Shown: piece after piece, positions 48,446 to 58,246 of the stretch
Numbering within the stretch: position 1 is the stretch's first letter
How the letters are laid out: the number at the start of each line of letters is the position of its first letter
Source of the DNA: Sphingobacteriaceae bacterium
Lineage (GTDB): Bacteria; Bacteroidota; Bacteroidia; Sphingobacteriales; Sphingobacteriaceae
DNA: 64,000 nucleotides
NCBI GenBank assembly: GCA_029266635.1
Contig: JAQSWM010000008.1
Coordinates: 62,001 to 126,000, forward strand
Direction of reading: 5' to 3'
Made by a program: the position numbers and the translations under genes
Notes under the pieces: generated by a model
Databases searched by the model: none
The model's input: the letters and a program-made list of their open reading frames with translations, nothing else
What the model was told of the DNA's origin: nothing

Positions 48446-50626
48446 ATGAAGCAGACCAGAGAGATAAAGAATTTTCTTTTCAGCCAGTACTTTTCTGATG
48501 GGCTCCGCATAACTTTCGGGGTGCTGGTGCCTGCGTTTATTTTCGCAAGTTTCGGCGAATTAGCGCTAGGCATTACTTTTTCACTTGGTGCCCTTACCAT
48601 CAGCATAGCCGACAGCCCGGGACCAGTTGTTCACAAGAGGAATGCCATGCTGGTTTGCCTCGGTTTTGTAGTCATATCAGGACTGCTCACAGGCATCATG
48701 AATCAATATCGAGTGCTGTTGCTCGTTGAACTTGCAGCAGCCTGCTTCGTATTTTCCATGTTTAATGTGTATGGCAACCGGGCTTCGGCGATAGGCACAG
48801 CATCTTTGCTCATTGTTGTTCTGACCATGGATGAGCAGATGACTTATGCCGAGCTGGTCAAGTACATCGGGCTGATTTTTGGAGGTGGCGTTTGGTACAT
48901 GCTGTTCAGCCTTTCCATCTCGCAGATTCTGCCATACCGGCTGGCGCAGCAATCCCTCGCGGAGTCTGTGCGGGAAGTCTCGGCCTACGTTCGGCTGAAA
49001 GCCAAATTCTACAACCTCGACACAGATGCAGAAGATAATTACCGCCAGCTCATAGCCCAGCAAATTGTTGTGCACGAGCATCAGGATACGGTACGGGAAC
49101 TCTTGTTCAAAAGCCGCCTGATGGTGAGGGAATCTACCAGTACCGGCAGGCAGCTCGTTCTGGTGTTTGTGGATGTGGTGGACTTGTTTGAACAAAGCAT
49201 GGCTACGCATTACGATTATCAGCTAATCCGGAATACATTCGGCAAAACCGGCGTATTAGAAGAGTTTGAGAAAGTGATTGTTAAAGTTGGCGATGAATTG
49301 GAGAACCTTTCTTTTTATATAAACAGCAACCAAAAACCTATACCGCTTCATGCTTTACAGCCGGATCTTGAACAGCTAAAAGCCAGTATTGACAGGGTAG
49401 AAACCGAATACAAGCTGAACAACCTGGTGCTAAAAAAAATCCTCATCAACGTGAGGAATATGGTTAGCCGCATTCAGAAGATCTATAGCTATTTTAATCC
49501 GAAGCAATTAGAAAAAGAACATATTCGCAGTGAGGCAGACCTGCCGAAGTTTGTTTCGCATCAAGATTTTGATGTAAAGCAATTCGTAAATAATCTAAGC
49601 TTAAAATCCTCGGTCTTCAGGCACTCGCTTCGGGTAACTATAGCATCTATTGCAGGATATATGATAGCCCAGAGCCTGTCGCTCGGACATCATAGCTATT
49701 GGATTTTACTGACTATTGTGGTGATCCTGAAGCCTGGGTTCAGCCTTACCAAGCAACGAAATTACCATCGTATTATAGGTACCGTATGCGGCGCAATCAT
49801 TGGCGTGGGCTTTCTGATCCTGGTAAAAGATCAAACTGCCCGGTTCTTTTTCATGATGTTCCTGATGATCGGTTCCTATAGTTTCCAGCGGCTCAATTAC
49901 GTTGTCAGCGTAATCTTCATGACACCTTACATCCTTATCCTGTTCAGCTTCCTTGGCGCAGGCAACCTGAACATAGCACAAGAACGAATATTCGACACTT
50001 TCCTGGGTTCGATCATCGCCTTCGCGGCAAGCTATTTTCTTTTTCCAAACTGGGAGTCGTACCAGTTGAAGGGTTACATGAGGAGCCTTGTTATTGCCAA
50101 TTATATTTACCTGCTTAAAACTGCCAACGCACTGAGCGGGAAAACTTTAGACATTACAGATTACAAACTTGCACGTAAAAATGTGTATGTAAGCTCAGCC
50201 AACATGGCATCTGCATTCCAGCGCATGCTTTCAGAACCCAAAAGCAAGCAAAAGAACTCAAAAGATGTGCACAAGTTTGTCGTGCTAAACCACATGCTTT
50301 CATCGTACACAGCAAACCTGATTTCACATTTGCTGCAGACGGAGAACAGGCTTATAAATCCCGACCATCTCAAACTGGCAAAACGTACACTTCATACCTT
50401 ATCGGTTGCCATTAACCTGTTGCATGAAGTTGGCGGAGAAGAATTCAGGGATACTGAATTTACCGTGCAGGATAGAGTTAAACTTGAGAATGACAGCCAG
50501 GACAACCGACTTATAACTGAACAGCTTGGTTTTGTGAATGATGCTGCAGGGGATATCCTTAAGCTCGTGGAAAAAATGGAGGATGAAACTGAAGTGGTTA
50601 AACCTCACACTGCTGCTTCCGTCTGA
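48446..50626 (+). CDS. FUSC-family inner-membrane protein
   Basis: 726 residues from the ATG at 48446 (the upstream ATG at 48383 gives a peptide with no family character). Two membrane blocks of five to six helices (about 15-160 and 395-520) flank a cytosolic coiled-coil region (about 170-390), with a second soluble part at the C-terminus. FUSC/YccS features: SFGELALGITFSLGALTISIADSPGP, SLLIVVLTMDEQM and HHSYWILLTIVVILKPGFSLTKQRNYHRIIGTVCGAIIG. The family is predicted to export aromatic acids or fusaric-acid-like compounds; the substrate here is unknown. No HlyD-type partner is adjacent. Confidence 0.92.
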   Translation: MKQTREIKNFLFSQYFSDGLRITFGVLVPAFIFASFGELALGITFSLGALTISIADSPGPVVHKRNAMLVCLGFVVISGLLTGIMNQYRVLLLVELAAACFVFSMFNVYGNRASAIGTASLLIVVLTMDEQMTYAELVKYIGLIFGGGVWYMLFSLSISQILPYRLAQQSLAESVREVSAYVRLKAKFYNLDTDAEDNYRQLIAQQIVVHEHQDTVRELLFKSRLMVRESTSTGRQLVLVFVDVVDLFEQSMATHYDYQLIRNTFGKTGVLEEFEKVIVKVGDELENLSFYINSNQKPIPLHALQPDLEQLKASIDRVETEYKLNNLVLKKILINVRNMVSRIQKIYSYFNPKQLEKEHIRSEADLPKFVSHQDFDVKQFVNNLSLKSSVFRHSLRVTIASIAGYMIAQSLSLGHHSYWILLTIVVILKPGFSLTKQRNYHRIIGTVCGAIIGVGFLILVKDQTARFFFMMFLMIGSYSFQRLNYVVSVIFMTPYILILFSFLGAGNLNIAQERIFDTFLGSIIAFAASYFLFPNWESYQLKGYMRSLVIANYIYLLKTANALSGKTLDITDYKLARKNVYVSSANMASAFQRMLSEPKSKQKNSKDVHKFVVLNHMLSSYTANLISHLLQTENRLINPDHLKLAKRTLHTLSVAINLLHEVGGEEFRDTEFTVQDRVKLENDSQDNRLITEQLGFVNDAAGDILKLVEKMEDETEVVKPHTAASV

Positions 50627-50656
50627 ATCAATAACCTAAGCCAAAATTCTATTCCG

Positions 50657-51487
50657 ATGAAAATCTCGAGAAGAAACCTTTTTTGTGTAGCCTTAATGCT
50701 TTTTTCCGTTGTGTTAACAAGTTTCACGTTCGCACAAGCGTCTTCAATTGTCCCGCCTCAGGATACTTCTCCGCAGGTCATGACATGGAAGGTTGGCGAC
50801 TCGATTCGACAGGCGCTGGTTTACATTCCGGCATCAGCTAAAAACAAAGCCGCTCCTCTTATCTTTAACTTCCACGGGCACGGCGGCAGAATGCAACGTG
50901 CCTATGATCAGGGTTTCCAAAAGCTCTGGCCAGAAGCTATCGTAGTATGCCCTCAGGGATTAAACACTCCCGGAGCTCTGAGCGATAAGGAAGGGAAACG
51001 TAGCGGCTGGCAAAACATCCCCGAAATTGCAAAAAACCGTGACCTTCAATTTTTTGATGTGATGCTGAAAAGCTTGCAAACCCAATACAAGGTGGACAAG
51101 AACAGGATTTACGCTACCGGACATTCAAATGGCGGCTGGTTCACTTACTTATTGTGGGCAGTCAGAGGCGATGTTTTCGCGGCGGTTGCGCCATCCTCCG
51201 CAATTGTAGGCGCTTATACCCCATTGCTAAAGCCGAAACCCGCTATGCATATAATGGGCGAAAAAGATCCCTTAGTTAAACCAGCCATGCAATTGGTTTC
51301 AATTAACTCTATCCTGAGGTTAAACCAGTGCGAAAAGGAAGGGGAAGAGATTGGCCGGTACACTAAATACTATGAATCAAAGTCCGGTAATCCTGTGGTC
51401 ACCTTCATTCATCCGGGTGGGCATGTGTATTCGCCGGAAGCAGCGGCAGCTGTGGTCAATTTCTTTAAAGGCCAAGTTAAGAAGTAA
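50657..51487 (+). CDS. secreted alpha/beta-hydrolase esterase (PHB depolymerase-like)
   Basis: 276 residues with a signal peptide (ending TFAQA). The fold marks are PLIFNFHGHGGRM (oxyanion hole HGHGG), nucleophile GHSNGG with Ser157, HIMGEKDPLVKP (acid region) and FIHPGGHVYSPE with the catalytic His. This matches the LpqC/feruloyl-esterase-like branch of polyhydroxybutyrate depolymerase-related hydrolases, which cleave esters on plant glycans or small polymers. It is complete. It sits 30 bases after the FUSC gene and may share its transcript. Confidence 0.9.
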   Translation: MKISRRNLFCVALMLFSVVLTSFTFAQASSIVPPQDTSPQVMTWKVGDSIRQALVYIPASAKNKAAPLIFNFHGHGGRMQRAYDQGFQKLWPEAIVVCPQGLNTPGALSDKEGKRSGWQNIPEIAKNRDLQFFDVMLKSLQTQYKVDKNRIYATGHSNGGWFTYLLWAVRGDVFAAVAPSSAIVGAYTPLLKPKPAMHIMGEKDPLVKPAMQLVSINSILRLNQCEKEGEEIGRYTKYYESKSGNPVVTFIHPGGHVYSPEAAAAVVNFFKGQVKK

Positions 51488-51570
51488 GTTCCTGAGATGT
51501 TCGGGTTGGTATTTAGGTTCTGGGAAGGAGATAGCGACGCTTTTAGCACCCATATCTCGTATCTAAAAAC

Positions 51571-51578
51571 TAATTTTG
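51571..51578 (+). promoter_or_regulatory. candidate -7 element of purM
   Basis: TAATTTTG, an exact match to TAnnTTTG, five bases before the ATG at 51583, so the leader would be nearly absent. No good -33 was seen at the expected distance. Confidence 0.4.
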
Positions 51579-51582
51579 CCCG

Positions 51583-52761
51583 ATGTCTGATCTTAAATAC
51601 AATCAACGCGGCGTTTCGGCCGGGAAAGAGGATGTACATAACGCCATAAAAAATATCGACAAAGGCTTATATCCAAAGGCTTTTTGCAAAATCATACCTG
51701 ATATCCTCGGAGGGGATGCCGACTGGTGCAATATCATGCATGCGGATGGCGCCGGCACCAAGTCATCGCTGGCTTATGTATACTGGAAAGAAACGGGAGA
51801 TATTTCGGTCTGGAAAGGCATAGCGCAGGACGCGATCATCATGAATTTAGACGATTTGCTATGTGTAGGCGCAACAAATAACATTTTGCTTTCTTCTACC
51901 ATCGGCAGGAACAAAAACCTGATCCCCGGAGAAGTGATTGCTGAAATCATAAATGGCACTGAAGAAATTTTAGCACGCTTACGCGAGCTTGGAATAGGAA
52001 TTTATTCAACCGGTGGCGAGACGGCAGATGTGGGGGATATTGTAAGAACTATCATTGTTGATTCCACAGTAACCTGCCGCATGAAGCGTGCAGACGTGAT
52101 CTCAAATCATACTATCCAAGCGGGTGATGTGATTGTGGGATTGGCTTCGTATGGGCAGGCAAGCTACGAAGATGAGTACAATGGCGGGATGGGATCAAAC
52201 GGACTTACCTCTGCCCGGCATGATGTGTTCCATAAATATGTGGCACAGAAATATCCGGAAAGCTACGACCCGGCTGTGCCTTACGAATTAGTTTTTGCGG
52301 GCTCCAAAAAGCTTACTGACTCCATTGATCTTGAAGGTGGAAATACGATTGACGCCGGAAAACTAGTCTTATCTCCTACCCGCACCTATGCTCCGATAAT
52401 AAAAGAGATATTGGACAAGCACCGAGCTAACATCCATGGAATGGTTCATTGCAGCGGTGGTGCCCAGACAAAGGTGTTACATTTCATAGATGATCTTCAC
52501 ATTATAAAAGATAACCTCTTTCCTGTCCCGCCCCTCTTCAAGCTGATACAGGAAGAGTCCGGCACAAGCTGGGAGGAGATGTATAAGGTGTTCAACATGG
52601 GGCACAGGATGGAAGTGTATGTGCCTGCGGAAGTGGCGGATGAGATAATCAGCATTTCAGAAAGCTTCGGAATTGAAGCTCAGGTTGTGGGAAGAGTGGA
52701 GAGCGCAGACACTAAGCAAGTAACGATCAGATCGGAGTTTGGGGCGTTTGTGTATCGCTAG
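51583..52761 (+). CDS. purM: phosphoribosylformylglycinamidine cyclo-ligase
   Basis: 392 residues, the longer form usual in Bacteroidota. PurM makes aminoimidazole ribonucleotide in purine synthesis, using ATP. It opens KYNQRGVSAGKEDVHNAIKNIDK; HADGAGTKSSLAYVYWKET is the ATP-binding DGVGTK-like motif, and QDAIIMNLDDLLCVGA, STGGETADVGD, ASYEDEYNGGMGSNGLTSARH and MVHCSGGAQTKVL follow the AIRS pattern. The C-terminus covers the AIRS_C half (FNMGHRMEVYVP). It is a single gene ended by a strong terminator. Confidence 0.95.
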   Translation: MSDLKYNQRGVSAGKEDVHNAIKNIDKGLYPKAFCKIIPDILGGDADWCNIMHADGAGTKSSLAYVYWKETGDISVWKGIAQDAIIMNLDDLLCVGATNNILLSSTIGRNKNLIPGEVIAEIINGTEEILARLRELGIGIYSTGGETADVGDIVRTIIVDSTVTCRMKRADVISNHTIQAGDVIVGLASYGQASYEDEYNGGMGSNGLTSARHDVFHKYVAQKYPESYDPAVPYELVFAGSKKLTDSIDLEGGNTIDAGKLVLSPTRTYAPIIKEILDKHRANIHGMVHCSGGAQTKVLHFIDDLHIIKDNLFPVPPLFKLIQEESGTSWEEMYKVFNMGHRMEVYVPAEVADEIISISESFGIEAQVVGRVESADTKQVTIRSEFGAFVYR

Positions 52762-52794
52762 AAACTGATTATCAGCAAATTGCTTGTTAATCAA

Positions 52795-52834
52795 AAAACA
52801 AAAAAGCCCGCTCTAATGAGCGGGCTTTTTTCGA
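52795..52834. terminator. bidirectional terminator between purM and the TonB receptor
   Basis: AAAAAAGCCCGCTC, loop TAAT, GAGCGGGCTTTTTT: a 14-base stem with A and T runs that serve both strands. Confidence 0.93.
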
Positions 52835-52849
52835 AGTTAAAATCCGAGT

Positions 52850-55800
52850 TTAGAAAGTATATCTCAAACCTAATTGAATCTTATATGTACTTGACGGGCT
52901 GATAACGTCCTGGAAAGGAGTAGTCACAAGCTCGTTGCTCAAGTTCTGCAATCTATAAACCGGCTGATTAGCCGCATTGATACTTCTGAAAGTTAATGGA
53001 TTGTTCAGAATATAACGTTGAGTTGTTCCCCAGTCTTTGTTAAGTAGGTTAGAGAAATTAGTTATATCAGCACTAAACTGAAGTGTGTTCCTTTTTTGGT
53101 CTTTTCCTGTTGCGACAAACACATCTTGCAGGAAGCGTACGTCAATTCGATTGAACCATGGAGTTAGCGCAGAGCTTCTTTCCGCAAATTGACCGCGGTG
53201 TTTGCTTAAATAAGGCGAGTTGTTAATGAACTGCTCGAATGCTTCTTTCTGTTGCGCAACAGTGAAGGTCTTCGCCGTAGAACCAGACCCAACAGTGTAT
53301 GCCTCAAAGTTCATTTCATTCATATTTGCAGGGATATACATCAAATCTGCAGAGCTATTGCCATCACCATTTAAGTCGCCATTTACAACGAAGCTATAGT
53401 TTGTTTGATTTGCCCCTTCAAAGAATACAGAGAATGTTGATGCAAGGTGCTTAGCATACTCCAGGCGATAAGAAAGAGCTGCAACTACTCTGTGTGGAAT
53501 TGCATATTGTGAATTTCCCAACTCTTCGAAGTTAGAAGTACCAACATTTGGATTTGAATTCCAAACAGAGGATGCTGTGGCTCCAGGATTAGCTGTAATT
53601 TCTTTAGCTTTCGAATAGGTGTAAGCTACGAAACCAGAGAATCCTTTAGAAAATGCTTTTGTAACTTGACCCGTAAGGGAGGTAGAAAAGCCTCTGTTAG
53701 TGTTCTCAAGGACAATTGCCGATGTCGTTCCCCCGTTAAGCCTGTTGCTGCCAATAATCCTGGGCCTCGCAATGTTGCCTTCAACGATCACCCCGTTAGG
53801 ATTTACCAGGTTTGCATTACGCATCCTGACGGCATTGACATCTTTTGTGAAAATACCATCGAAAGTGAAGGTGAACCCGCTTCCTAAACTCCTGTCGATT
53901 CCCAGATTAGTTCTGAAAACCTTAGGGAATCTGAAATCTTCGTCCATAAAAACGACGTTAGATGGAGATGAGGTACCGGCTGAGGTAGGGAATAAATTAG
54001 CGTAAGCTGCAGGATTAGGATTGAATTTAATACCGTTCAAAGCAGTTTGACCAGCTGTTGTATTGTTATTTATAGCTCCACCAAATTGATACATACCAGT
54101 ATTAGTTGGTATATTAGTTAAAAATACAAATGGAATCTTGCCTGTAAATACCCCCATACCACCACGAAGGATTAACTTTTTGGAGTCAGAATTCCATCTG
54201 AAGCCCGCTCTTGGAGATAAAAGAACCCGGCTTTTAGCCCACCTGTCAGTAGTGTAGCTTCTTAAGGTGATATTATCCTGATCGTAGAACTTCAACGCAG
54301 AAGTAGCTGGATTGTTCAATGGATCTTCAGTGTAGATCGGCATGTCGCCACGTAAACCAAAAGTAAGCTTAAGGTTATCATCAATGCTGTATTCATCCTG
54401 AATATACGCACCTGCCTGGCCGATCTTTAACTCGGCAGAGTAAATAGCGCTTTTCCCAGGGACAAGCGAATAAGTGTAAGAATAATACACTGGCGACTTG
54501 TCAGTTAAAAAGTCGTTTAGACTGTTGAATACGTAGTAACTATTGGCTGGTGCCATAAACATATTTCCTACCCGCTGATACTCGTAGGTGGCACCTGCTG
54601 TTAAAGTATGTTTACCTGTGTTGTAACTGAAGTTATCGGTAACGCTATAAACATCATTGATCACATCATTATTCAAGGTATACGGATCCATACCTGCTGT
54701 TATGTAATTTCCGCCTGTACCATTGTAGATGTCGATTGTTGGAAAAACACTGCTATCAAAAACGCGGGTTGCCTGATTTTTTGTTATGGCAAACAGCAAC
54801 TGATTAGAAACTTTGTTTGAAAATGTAGAATTCAATTCCAGTGTTCCTGTACGTGTGGTGTTTTCAAAGCGGTAGTTTGAATTTTCATACGACGCGGACA
54901 ATGGACCAAACCGATTATTTGGCGAACGAGAAAGCGTGTTCGATTGTCCTGTCACCTTAAAGCCGCCTCCATTAGGTATGCTTGTCGAGTTTAAAGTTTG
55001 ATCATCATTACCTACAAAATCGCTGTATTTTAAGGTTAGCTTATGCTTGTCACTAACGTTCCAGTCTAATTTGGCTAAAACCTTGTGATTTGCTGTAGCG
55101 AAGTTTGGGAAGTTATCATATGCACCTGTCTCATAACCATATTTTGTGCGAAGATAATCTGACACCGTTTTTAGGTCAGCAACCGTGGTAGAAGACACAG
55201 TTCCAGCTCCCGAGCCACCTGTTGGGCTAAAAGCGATACCGGGACGAGTATTTTTTTCATACTCCCCATTTACAAAGAAAAACAGCTTGTTTTTGATGAT
55301 TGGCCCACCTAAGCTTGCACCATAAATCTGGGTTTTTGAATCCTGTAGTGTAGAACTAATATCGTTACTTCCAACCTTAGTTCCTAAAAAGCTCTGGTCG
55401 GTGTAAAACGTGTACGCTGTTCCGTGGAAACTGTTTGTACCACTTTTAGTAACAGCACTTATATTAGCACCAGTAAATCCAGCTTGCCTGACATCATAAG
55501 GTGCAATGTTGATGGATATCTGATCGTAAGCATCCAAAGAGATCGGCTGAGAACCACCACCTGGAAGTGGGTCACTCGACAAGCCGAAATTGTTGTTCAA
55601 GTTAGCTCCGTCAACCTGTATATTATTGTAACGTGCATCGCGTCCGCCAAAATTATTTCCGTTTGCCTGAGGCGTCAATCTTGTAAAATCTGAGATGCTT
55701 CGGTTTATAGATGGCAAAGTGGCAAGCATACGGTTGTTTATATTAGTACTGGCACCGGTTTTTCCCGCATTTACGCTTACTGTAGCAGATACGGTAACAT

Positions 55801-56143
55801 CTTGTAATTGCCTCCCGGAAGCGCTAAGCGTAACATTAAGTAAATATGGCTCACCTAGCTTCAGCGTAATGTCATCATAAGCTTGTGCCTGGTAGCCCAC
55901 ATAACTTATCTCCACTTTGTAAGGTCCGCCAATACGCATGTTGGGGATGGAGAACCTGCCATCAGCGTTTGTTGATGTAGAATAAACAGTCCCGCTGGGC
56001 TGGTGAGTAGCTTTGACTGTGGCTCCGATCAGGGTTTCCTTTGCATCCCTTACTGTACCCGTTAAGCTACTTGTTGTTACCTGGGCAAACAGCCCGAGAG
56101 CCGTAAACGCAAGCACAAAAGTTGAGAGTAAAAACTTCTTCAT
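52850..56143 (-). CDS. TonB-dependent receptor, Oar-like
   Basis: 1097 residues. Signal peptide (ending LFAQ), then a carboxypeptidase-regulatory sandwich (SSLTGTVRDAKETLIGATVKATHQPSG, about 24-110), a plug domain (LPSINRSISDFTRLTPQANGNNFGGRDARYNNIQVDGANLNN, about 140-250) and a 22-stranded barrel that ends in the usual aromatic residue (LGLRYTF). The plug text closely follows Oar-type receptors, which transport or export large molecules in Bacteroidota and myxobacteria. There is no TonB box clear to the eye and no SusD neighbour. A -7 element on the minus strand (TATATTTG) lies about 40 bases upstream. Confidence 0.93.
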   Translation of the reverse strand: MKKFLLSTFVLAFTALGLFAQVTTSSLTGTVRDAKETLIGATVKATHQPSGTVYSTSTNADGRFSIPNMRIGGPYKVEISYVGYQAQAYDDITLKLGEPYLLNVTLSASGRQLQDVTVSATVSVNAGKTGASTNINNRMLATLPSINRSISDFTRLTPQANGNNFGGRDARYNNIQVDGANLNNNFGLSSDPLPGGGSQPISLDAYDQISINIAPYDVRQAGFTGANISAVTKSGTNSFHGTAYTFYTDQSFLGTKVGSNDISSTLQDSKTQIYGASLGGPIIKNKLFFFVNGEYEKNTRPGIAFSPTGGSGAGTVSSTTVADLKTVSDYLRTKYGYETGAYDNFPNFATANHKVLAKLDWNVSDKHKLTLKYSDFVGNDDQTLNSTSIPNGGGFKVTGQSNTLSRSPNNRFGPLSASYENSNYRFENTTRTGTLELNSTFSNKVSNQLLFAITKNQATRVFDSSVFPTIDIYNGTGGNYITAGMDPYTLNNDVINDVYSVTDNFSYNTGKHTLTAGATYEYQRVGNMFMAPANSYYVFNSLNDFLTDKSPVYYSYTYSLVPGKSAIYSAELKIGQAGAYIQDEYSIDDNLKLTFGLRGDMPIYTEDPLNNPATSALKFYDQDNITLRSYTTDRWAKSRVLLSPRAGFRWNSDSKKLILRGGMGVFTGKIPFVFLTNIPTNTGMYQFGGAINNNTTAGQTALNGIKFNPNPAAYANLFPTSAGTSSPSNVVFMDEDFRFPKVFRTNLGIDRSLGSGFTFTFDGIFTKDVNAVRMRNANLVNPNGVIVEGNIARPRIIGSNRLNGGTTSAIVLENTNRGFSTSLTGQVTKAFSKGFSGFVAYTYSKAKEITANPGATASSVWNSNPNVGTSNFEELGNSQYAIPHRVVAALSYRLEYAKHLASTFSVFFEGANQTNYSFVVNGDLNGDGNSSADLMYIPANMNEMNFEAYTVGSGSTAKTFTVAQQKEAFEQFINNSPYLSKHRGQFAERSSALTPWFNRIDVRFLQDVFVATGKDQKRNTLQFSADITNFSNLLNKDWGTTQRYILNNPLTFRSINAANQPVYRLQNLSNELVTTPFQDVISPSSTYKIQLGLRYTF

Positions 56144-56183
56144 AAATTGTTTTTAAAATGAATTAAGCTGTGATTTTTGTCGG

Positions 56184-56191
56184 CAAATATA
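56184..56191 (-). promoter_or_regulatory. candidate -7 element of the TonB receptor gene
   Basis: CAAATATA on the plus strand, i.e. TATATTTG, exact consensus, 41 bases before the ATG at 56143. No convincing -33. Confidence 0.4.
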
Positions 56192-56399
56192 CTCAGCTTT
56201 TTTGATCGCATCTTATTAAAAAAACATCATTTATGCGAAATCGCCAAAATTTTAGGCCAATCTTTAACAAAGCATAAAAAAGAGAGGAGAGAGGAACGCA
56301 TTTGCGTCTTTTTTGTTAACATCTACTTTTGTTTGTTGAAAACTTTTTCAGCCACAGCTTAAATCCCTTCAAGCTTTTTCGAAAACACTTTACAATTAG

Positions 56400-56407
56400 T
56401 AGCTTTG
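56400..56407 (+). promoter_or_regulatory. candidate -7 element of lpdA
   Basis: TAGCTTTG, exact consensus, 22 bases before the ATG at 56430. The upstream half is CTTTTTC at the right distance, a poor -33. The 286-base gap from 56144 contains these two divergent elements and no credible gene. Confidence 0.45.
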
Positions 56408-56429
56408 GCCAGATACTTAAAACATAGAA

Positions 56430-57818
56430 ATGAACTACGATTTAATAGTTATAGGAAGTGGTCCCGGAGGATATGTAGCTGCCATCCGTGCTGCACAACT
56501 TGGCTTGAAGACTGCCATTGTAGAACGTGAATCGCTTGGCGGAATTTGCCTCAACTGGGGATGTATCCCAACCAAAGCCCTTCTAAAAAGCGCACAGGTT
56601 TTTGAATACATCAACCACGCTGCCGACTATGGGATCAACGTTCAGGCGCCGCAAGTAGATTTCAATTCCGTTGTTAAACGTAGCCGCGGCGTTGCCGACG
56701 GAATGAGCAAAGGCATACAGTTCCTGATGAAGAAGAACAAGATCGACGTGATCATGGGCACAGGGAAAATCAAAAAAGGCGGGATTACTGAAATTAAAGG
56801 ATCGGACGGATCTGTGAGGGAGTACACTGCCAAACACACCATCCTCGCCACAGGCGGAAGCTCACGTGAGCTTCCTAATTTGAAACAGGACGGCAAAAAA
56901 GTGATCGGTTATAGGCAGGCTATGTCACTGCCCGAGCAGCCTAAATCAATGATCGTTGTTGGCTCCGGCGCAATCGGAATTGAATTCGCTTATTTTTATA
57001 ATGCCATCGGCACGAAAGTGACTGTAATAGAATATCTGGAAAATATAGTTCCGGTTGAGGACGAGGAAATCTCAAAAGCATTGTTGCGCAGCCTCAAAAA
57101 GGCGGGCATTAACATTATGACCGGCGCCAACGTAGAGTCGGTAGACACTTCAGGGAACGGCTGTAAAGTTCAGGTAAAAACTGGCAGTAGCGTTGAGACG
57201 CTTGAAGCTGATATTGTTCTTTCTGCGGTTGGTGTGTCAACAAACATCGAAAACCTCGGATTGGAAGAAGTTGGGGTAAAAACAGACAAAGGCAAAGTAT
57301 TGGTTGACGACTTCTATAAAACCAACGTCGAAGGAGTGTACGCCATCGGCGATATTGTGAAAGGTCAGGCTTTAGCGCACGTGGCATCAGCTGAAGGGAT
57401 TACTTGCGTGGAAAAAATTGCGGGACACCATCCAGAGCCCATCAATTACAACAATATTCCAGGCTGTACCTATTGCTCGCCCGAAATTGCTTCTGTAGGT
57501 TACACTGAAAAAGCTGCAAAAGAAGCAGGTTACGAAATCAAGGTTGGTAAATTCCCTTTCTCAGCCTCGGGCAAAGCAAGTGCGGCCGGAGCTAAGGATG
57601 GTTTCGTTAAGGTGATTTTTGATGCAAAATATGGCGAGTTCCTGGGCGCACACATGATAGGAGCAAATGTTACTGAGATGATCGCAGAAGTTGTGGTTGC
57701 ACGGAAACTGGAAACTACCGGGATGGACATTGTGAAATCAATCCACCCGCACCCCACGATGAGCGAAGCCATCATGGAAGCTGCTGCTGATGCATACGGC
57801 GAAGTGATACATTTATAA
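56430..57818 (+). CDS. lpdA: dihydrolipoyl dehydrogenase
   Basis: 462 residues. FAD-binding GSGPGGYVAAIRAAQLG at the start, redox-active disulfide Cys40/Cys45 in GGICLNWGCIPTKALLKS, NAD-binding VVGSGAIGIEFAYFYNAIGTKVTVIE, the second FAD contact VEGVYAIGDIVKG and the C-terminal catalytic HPHPTMSEAIMEA (His-Glu). This is the E3 subunit of pyruvate and 2-oxoglutarate dehydrogenases. E1/E2 genes are not next to it, as often in Bacteroidota. A strong terminator follows. Confidence 0.97.
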   Translation: MNYDLIVIGSGPGGYVAAIRAAQLGLKTAIVERESLGGICLNWGCIPTKALLKSAQVFEYINHAADYGINVQAPQVDFNSVVKRSRGVADGMSKGIQFLMKKNKIDVIMGTGKIKKGGITEIKGSDGSVREYTAKHTILATGGSSRELPNLKQDGKKVIGYRQAMSLPEQPKSMIVVGSGAIGIEFAYFYNAIGTKVTVIEYLENIVPVEDEEISKALLRSLKKAGINIMTGANVESVDTSGNGCKVQVKTGSSVETLEADIVLSAVGVSTNIENLGLEEVGVKTDKGKVLVDDFYKTNVEGVYAIGDIVKGQALAHVASAEGITCVEKIAGHHPEPINYNNIPGCTYCSPEIASVGYTEKAAKEAGYEIKVGKFPFSASGKASAAGAKDGFVKVIFDAKYGEFLGAHMIGANVTEMIAEVVVARKLETTGMDIVKSIHPHPTMSEAIMEAAADAYGEVIHL

Positions 57819-57837
57819 ATCTTATACGATTCTTATC

Positions 57838-57864
57838 AGCCGCCCTCGCTGGCGGCTTTTTTAT
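57838..57864 (+). terminator. strong Rho-independent terminator after lpdA
   Basis: AGCCGCC, a six-base loop, GGCGGCT, then TTTTTATTT. Only six bases separate the T-run from the next gene's ATG. Confidence 0.9.
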
Positions 57865-57869
57865 TTACA

Positions 57870-58187
57870 ATGGCCTGGATTTATTTGATTATCGGTGGTT
57901 TGTTTGAGGTGGGTTTTACTACCTGTCTTAAGTTTTCCAATAATTTCAGCAATTTAAAGTGGAGCGTGGGCTTTTTCGTTTGTATTACGCTCAGCTTTCT
58001 GTTCCTGAACAAAGCAGTTCAAACTTTGCCAATAGGTACATCCTATGCAGTTTGGACGGGCATTGGTGCGGCAGGATCGGTATTAGTTGGGATACTGTTG
58101 TTTAAGGAGCCTTCTGATTTCTGGCGGATGTTTTTTCTCTTTCTGCTGATTGGGTCCATCTTGGGATTAAAACTTGCAAGTAAGTAG
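57870..58187 (+). CDS. small multidrug resistance family exporter, Gdx/SugE type
   Basis: 105 residues, four membrane helices, the SMR length. Glu12 in the first helix (GGLFEVGFTTCLKFS) is the proton/substrate-coupling residue. The second half has LPIGTSYAVWTGIGAAGSVLVGILLFKEP, typical of the Gdx (SugE) branch that exports guanidinium rather than of EmrE drug pumps. The family works as a homodimer of opposite topology or as paired subunits; only one gene is here. The gene starts six bases after the lpdA terminator, so its promoter must overlap that hairpin or transcription must leak through. No guanidine riboswitch is visible. Confidence 0.85.
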   Translation: MAWIYLIIGGLFEVGFTTCLKFSNNFSNLKWSVGFFVCITLSFLFLNKAVQTLPIGTSYAVWTGIGAAGSVLVGILLFKEPSDFWRMFFLFLLIGSILGLKLASK

Positions 58188-58246
58188 ATAGTATATTTTA
58201 CAAATTCGGGAAATTCGGTACCTTCACCTGTACCTAAACCTTCTTT

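Noticed and set aside
56177-56362. 61-codon open frame between the TonB receptor and lpdA
   Set aside because: AT-rich, Lys/Phe/Cys-biased sequence without a family pattern that overlaps the predicted divergent promoter region.
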